Shown here piece after piece: positions 61,754-64,000 of a DNA stretch of 64,000 nucleotides. The DNA comes from Planctomycetota bacterium. Its GTDB lineage: Bacteria > Planctomycetota > JAJSAM01 > JAJVHW01. The DNA is taken from positions 23,021 to 87,020 of the forward strand of contig JAIOPE010000124.1 in NCBI GenBank assembly GCA_021414065.1, in the 5' to 3' direction. Every line of letters begins with the position of its first letter. Position 1 is the first letter of the stretch. The position numbers and the translations under genes are program-made. The notes under the pieces were generated by a model, which had not been told where the DNA came from, searched no databases, and worked only from the letters and a program-made list of their open reading frames with translations.

Positions 61754-63231
61754 AGCGACCTGCGCCGTACACATCTCTCGCCGTCTTCGCGATCGTCCTG
61801 CCGGGCATGCTCGCGCTCGCCGGGTGTGCCGGAACGTCGGGGAAGGACTACGTCCGCCCGGAGATCGAATTGCCGGCCGCCATCACCGGAGCCAAGCCGT
61901 CGCAAGCGGCGCTCCCCCGCGACGACTGGTGGAGGACGTTCCAGGACGCCGAACTCGACGGCCTCGTCGAGCAAGCCCGCGCCGGGAACCTCGGCCTCGC
62001 CGCGATGGCGTCGCGCATCCAAGCGGCACGGACCGCCGCGCGCCGCGCCGGCGCGGGTGACTCCCCGCGTCTCGACGTCGGTGCGAACTACGCTCGGAGC
62101 CGGTCGTCGGAGAACTCGGTCTCCGGGTCTGCCGCGCGCTTCGGAAACGTCGCCGATCCCCTCGACGTCCACTCGCTCCAATCGGACGCGACCTGGGAGC
62201 CGGACTTCTTCGGTCGTGTGAGTCGCGGCGCGGAAGCGGCCTGGGCCGACGCCGCGGCGATGGAAGAGGACCGGCGAGCGATGGAGGTCTCGCTCACCGC
62301 CGACGTCGCCGAGGCGTGGTTCGACGTCGGCGAGGCCGACGCCGAGATCGCGATCCACCGAGAGACGGTCGGCCTGCTCGATCAGACGCTCGGGCTCGTG
62401 AAGTCGCGCGTGGACGCGGGTCTCGTCTCGGAACTCGACCTGCGACGCACGGAAGGCGACCTGGCGGCAGCGCGGTCGCGCATCCCCGATCCGGAGCGCC
62501 GTCGCGCCGTCGCAGAGAACCGGCTCTCGTATCTCATGGGCAAGCCGCCGGGCCTCCGCGCGAAGGGCCGCCCGCCGGCGTCGTTCGGCGTCGCCGCTGA
62601 GATCCCGGTCGGGCTGCCCGGTCAGCTCCTCGAGCGACGCCCCGACGTGCGCGCCGCCGAGCGGCGACTCGTCGCGACGAACGCCCGCGTCGGCGCGGCC
62701 GTGGCCGACTTCTACCCGCGGTTCCAGATCGTCGGCCGCGCAGGGCTGACGTCGGTCGCGCCGCTCGACCTCTTGAAGTGGGGCTCGCGCATCTGGTCGA
62801 TCGCGCCGAGCGTCACGCTCCCGATCCTCGACGGCGGCGAGCGCGAGTTCCGGCAGATCGAAGCGGAGGCGCTCCACGACGCGCAGACCGCCGACTGGAC
62901 CGGCACGGTGATCCTGGCACTCAACGAGATCGGCGACGCCATCGTCTCCCTCGACGCACGCAAGCGCACCCGCGACGCGATCCAGGCGACGATCGTCGCG
63001 GAGCAGCGATCCGTCGAACTCGCCAACGTGCGCTACCGCGAGGGGATCACGAGCTACCTCGAGGTACTGGACGCACAGCGTGCGCTGGCGGCGTCGCGGC
63101 TCGACCTGCTCCGCTCGGAGCGGGCGGTGCTCTCCGAGATCGTGAAGCTCCACCGTGCCGTCGGCGGCGGGTGGACCGGCGCGGCGACGTCGGCCGACGC
63201 CCCGTCCTCGGAGCCGAACGCTGAACACTGA
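61750..63231 (+). CDS. TolC/NodT-type outer-membrane factor lipoprotein
   Basis: This 493-residue protein starts at GTG 61750, set by a GTGA overlap. A lipobox LALAGC gives the lipid-anchored Cys. Body motifs include LPRDDWWRTFQDAELDGLV, two OEP repeats with the pattern LLERRPDVRAAERRLVATNA, and YREGITSYLEVLDAQRALA near the end. Three such proteins form a channel through the outer membrane, so the organism should have one. It completes a tripartite pump with the three genes before it. Confidence 0.94.
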   Translation: MKRPAPYTSLAVFAIVLPGMLALAGCAGTSGKDYVRPEIELPAAITGAKPSQAALPRDDWWRTFQDAELDGLVEQARAGNLGLAAMASRIQAARTAARRAGAGDSPRLDVGANYARSRSSENSVSGSAARFGNVADPLDVHSLQSDATWEPDFFGRVSRGAEAAWADAAAMEEDRRAMEVSLTADVAEAWFDVGEADAEIAIHRETVGLLDQTLGLVKSRVDAGLVSELDLRRTEGDLAAARSRIPDPERRRAVAENRLSYLMGKPPGLRAKGRPPASFGVAAEIPVGLPGQLLERRPDVRAAERRLVATNARVGAAVADFYPRFQIVGRAGLTSVAPLDLLKWGSRIWSIAPSVTLPILDGGEREFRQIEAEALHDAQTADWTGTVILALNEIGDAIVSLDARKRTRDAIQATIVAEQRSVELANVRYREGITSYLEVLDAQRALAASRLDLLRSERAVLSEIVKLHRAVGGGWTGAATSADAPSSEPNAEH

Positions 63232-63249
63232 TCGAGGAATACGGCGCCG

Positions 63250-63272
63250 GCGGCCCGGAAGATCCGGGCCGC
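63250..63272. terminator. Perfect hairpin between convergent genes
   Basis: GCGGCCCGGA and TCCGGGCCGC (10 base pairs) with loop AGA, 18 bases after the outer-membrane-factor stop. It can end both transcripts; no T tract. Confidence 0.55.
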
Positions 63273-63290
63273 ACGGACGTCAGAACGGCT

Positions 63291-63312
63291 TCAGCGCTTC
63301 GTCAGCGCTTCG
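63291..63312. repeat. 11-base tandem duplication
   Basis: TCAGCGCTTCG occurs twice in direct succession, immediately before the complement of the stop of the coiled-coil protein gene; CGTCAGAACG also flanks both sides. Confidence 0.5.
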
Positions 63313-63813
63313 TCAGAACGTCGGCTTGACGCGCGGGGGCGACTTCGGCGAGCCCTCGCAGTCCTGAGCGTCGGCTTCGAGCTGGTTCGAGACCTTCTCG
63401 CACGCCTTGTCGAGCGCAATCATCGAAGCGATCGCCGTCTTGAGCTGCGCGCTCGTCTTGTTCACCGCGAGGAGCTTCTCGGCGTCCTTCTTCAGCGCGG
63501 TGATCTTCGGATCGTAGGACGCGAGCTGCTTCTGGAGGTCGCGCGCCATCTTGCCGATGTTCGTCAGGTCCTTCCGCAGGTCGCCGGCCTTCGACGTCAT
63601 CTTGTCGAACGTGACGAATGCCGCGGTGAGCGACTTGACGAGCTCGTCGATCTCCTTCGAGCCCTCCCAGAGCCCGCCGTTGATCAGGCCGAACTCGGCC
63701 CACTTCTTCTGATAGGTCTTGTCGAGCGAGTTGCCTTGCTCGATCCACTTGCCCACGTCGGCCTCGAGCTTCTCGGCCTCCTTGGCGACGCCGGCAGGGT
63801 CCTGGATGGGCAT
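63313..63813 (-). CDS. Coiled-coil protein of unknown function
   Basis: This 166-residue protein has GGAGGAA upstream of its ATG. It is one long helical/coiled-coil protein (VAKEAEKLEADVGKWIEQG, MTSKAGDLRKDLTNIGKMA, ITALKKDAEKLLAVNK), highly charged, with a single Cys pair near the end. No signal peptide or membrane segment is seen. The family is unknown; a WXG100/tail-like or structural role is only a guess. It diverges from the last gene across a 146-base AT-richer gap. Confidence 0.7.
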   Translation of the reverse strand: MPIQDPAGVAKEAEKLEADVGKWIEQGNSLDKTYQKKWAEFGLINGGLWEGSKEIDELVKSLTAAFVTFDKMTSKAGDLRKDLTNIGKMARDLQKQLASYDPKITALKKDAEKLLAVNKTSAQLKTAIASMIALDKACEKVSNQLEADAQDCEGSPKSPPRVKPTF

Positions 63814-63912
63814 GCGTTCCTCCGTCGGTCGCGGGCTTCCGGCCCGCGGGCCGCACACTCTAACCCGCTTCTCTCACGAAAGTTGAAACGAAATCGGGCT
63901 GCGGCGCGTCTA

Positions 63913-63940
63913 AGTGTTTGTACGACCAAGTACTTACACT
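63913..63940. promoter_or_regulatory. Inverted repeat in the divergent gap at the right edge
   Basis: AGTGT-TT-GTAC and GTAC-TT-ACACT arms with the centre GACCAA form a near-perfect inverted repeat (9 of 11 pairs). It lies in the AT-richer gap between two divergent genes and could be an operator. Confidence 0.4.
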
Positions 63941-63959
63941 GACGGAGGCACACAGCCCG

Positions 63960-64000
63960 ATGCGTGCAGAGTGTATCTCGAAGGGGACCCTGTTCACGGA
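63960..64000 (+). CDS. Start of a gene cut by the window edge
   Basis: An ATG with GGAGG 11 bases upstream opens a frame of 13 codons, MRAECISKGTLFT, that runs off the window. Nothing can be said of its function. Confidence 0.35.
   Translation, partial: MRAECISKGTLFT

Overview
The window is a dense, high-GC bacterial chromosome segment with no rRNA, tRNA, phage, insertion sequence or CRISPR array that I can see. About 54 genes cover nearly everything, and no gene-free gap exceeds roughly 220 bases. A planctomycete-type (Planctomycetota-like) bacterium is the best guess. The reasons are a Ser/Thr kinase fused to a formylglycine-generating-enzyme (FGE) domain, a second FGE-domain protein, an ECF sigma factor with a very long C-terminal extension, a DUF1570-type metalloprotease-like protein, many lipoproteins, and a complete DNA topoisomerase VI. 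This is inference from gene content; no marker gene such as 16S is present.

Layout. 1-1344: end of a membrane glycosyltransferase. 1408-3327: SRPBCC protein, esterase and a secreted protein. 8901-3429 (minus strand): guaB, guaA, a small beta-barrel protein, a rhomboid protease and a TolB-like propeller lipoprotein, mostly joined by 4-base overlaps. 14821-9113 (minus): a Bat/MoxR-style cluster (proline-rich membrane protein, DUF58 protein, BatA/VWA protein, transglutaminase-like protein) without a MoxR ATPase. 14857-20832: GT2 glycosyltransferase, RluA-type pseudouridine synthase, PIG-L deacetylase, CoA-transferase and an M48/TPR lipoprotein. 20949-25045: FGE-domain protein, barstar-like protein and a three-lipoprotein LpoB/COG3014 operon. 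25151-30773: a TrmA/RumA-type methyltransferase overlapping a YgfZ-like protein, beta-carbonic anhydrase, a GH84-like lipoprotein and a secreted protein. 30827-33897: topoisomerase VI A and B. 34116-37898: DMP19/HEAT-like protein, then a HEPN / AbrB-like / EI24 / helical-repeat operon. 37928-46338: FtsX-type ABC exporter, M3 oligopeptidase and a large DUF4388/TPR/PQQ-propeller protein. 46501-53659: kinase-FGE fusion, beta-helix/PA14 protein and sigma-coiled-coil fusion. 53801-57955: DinB-like protein, small membrane protein, SolA-like oxidase and DUF1570-like protein. 58122-63231: a complete TetR (CecR-like) / ABC permease / ATPase / HlyD / outer-membrane-factor efflux operon. The right edge holds a coiled-coil protein and the start of another gene.

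Expression style. Thirteen gene pairs share exactly four bases (ATGA or GTGA), which implies translational coupling and explains the many GTG starts. First genes of several transcription units have no Shine-Dalgarno sequence but carry a -10-like hexamer 6-10 bases before the start codon (8, 15, 18, 26 and other units listed below), which suggests leaderless mRNAs.

Non-coding structure. A dispersed hairpin repeat occurs twice (20829 and 54298), each time with the upstream gene's stop codon inside its left arm, with a conserved loop and one compensated base pair. A 22-base repeat array (30765-30830) fills the gap between two convergent genes and contains both stop codons.
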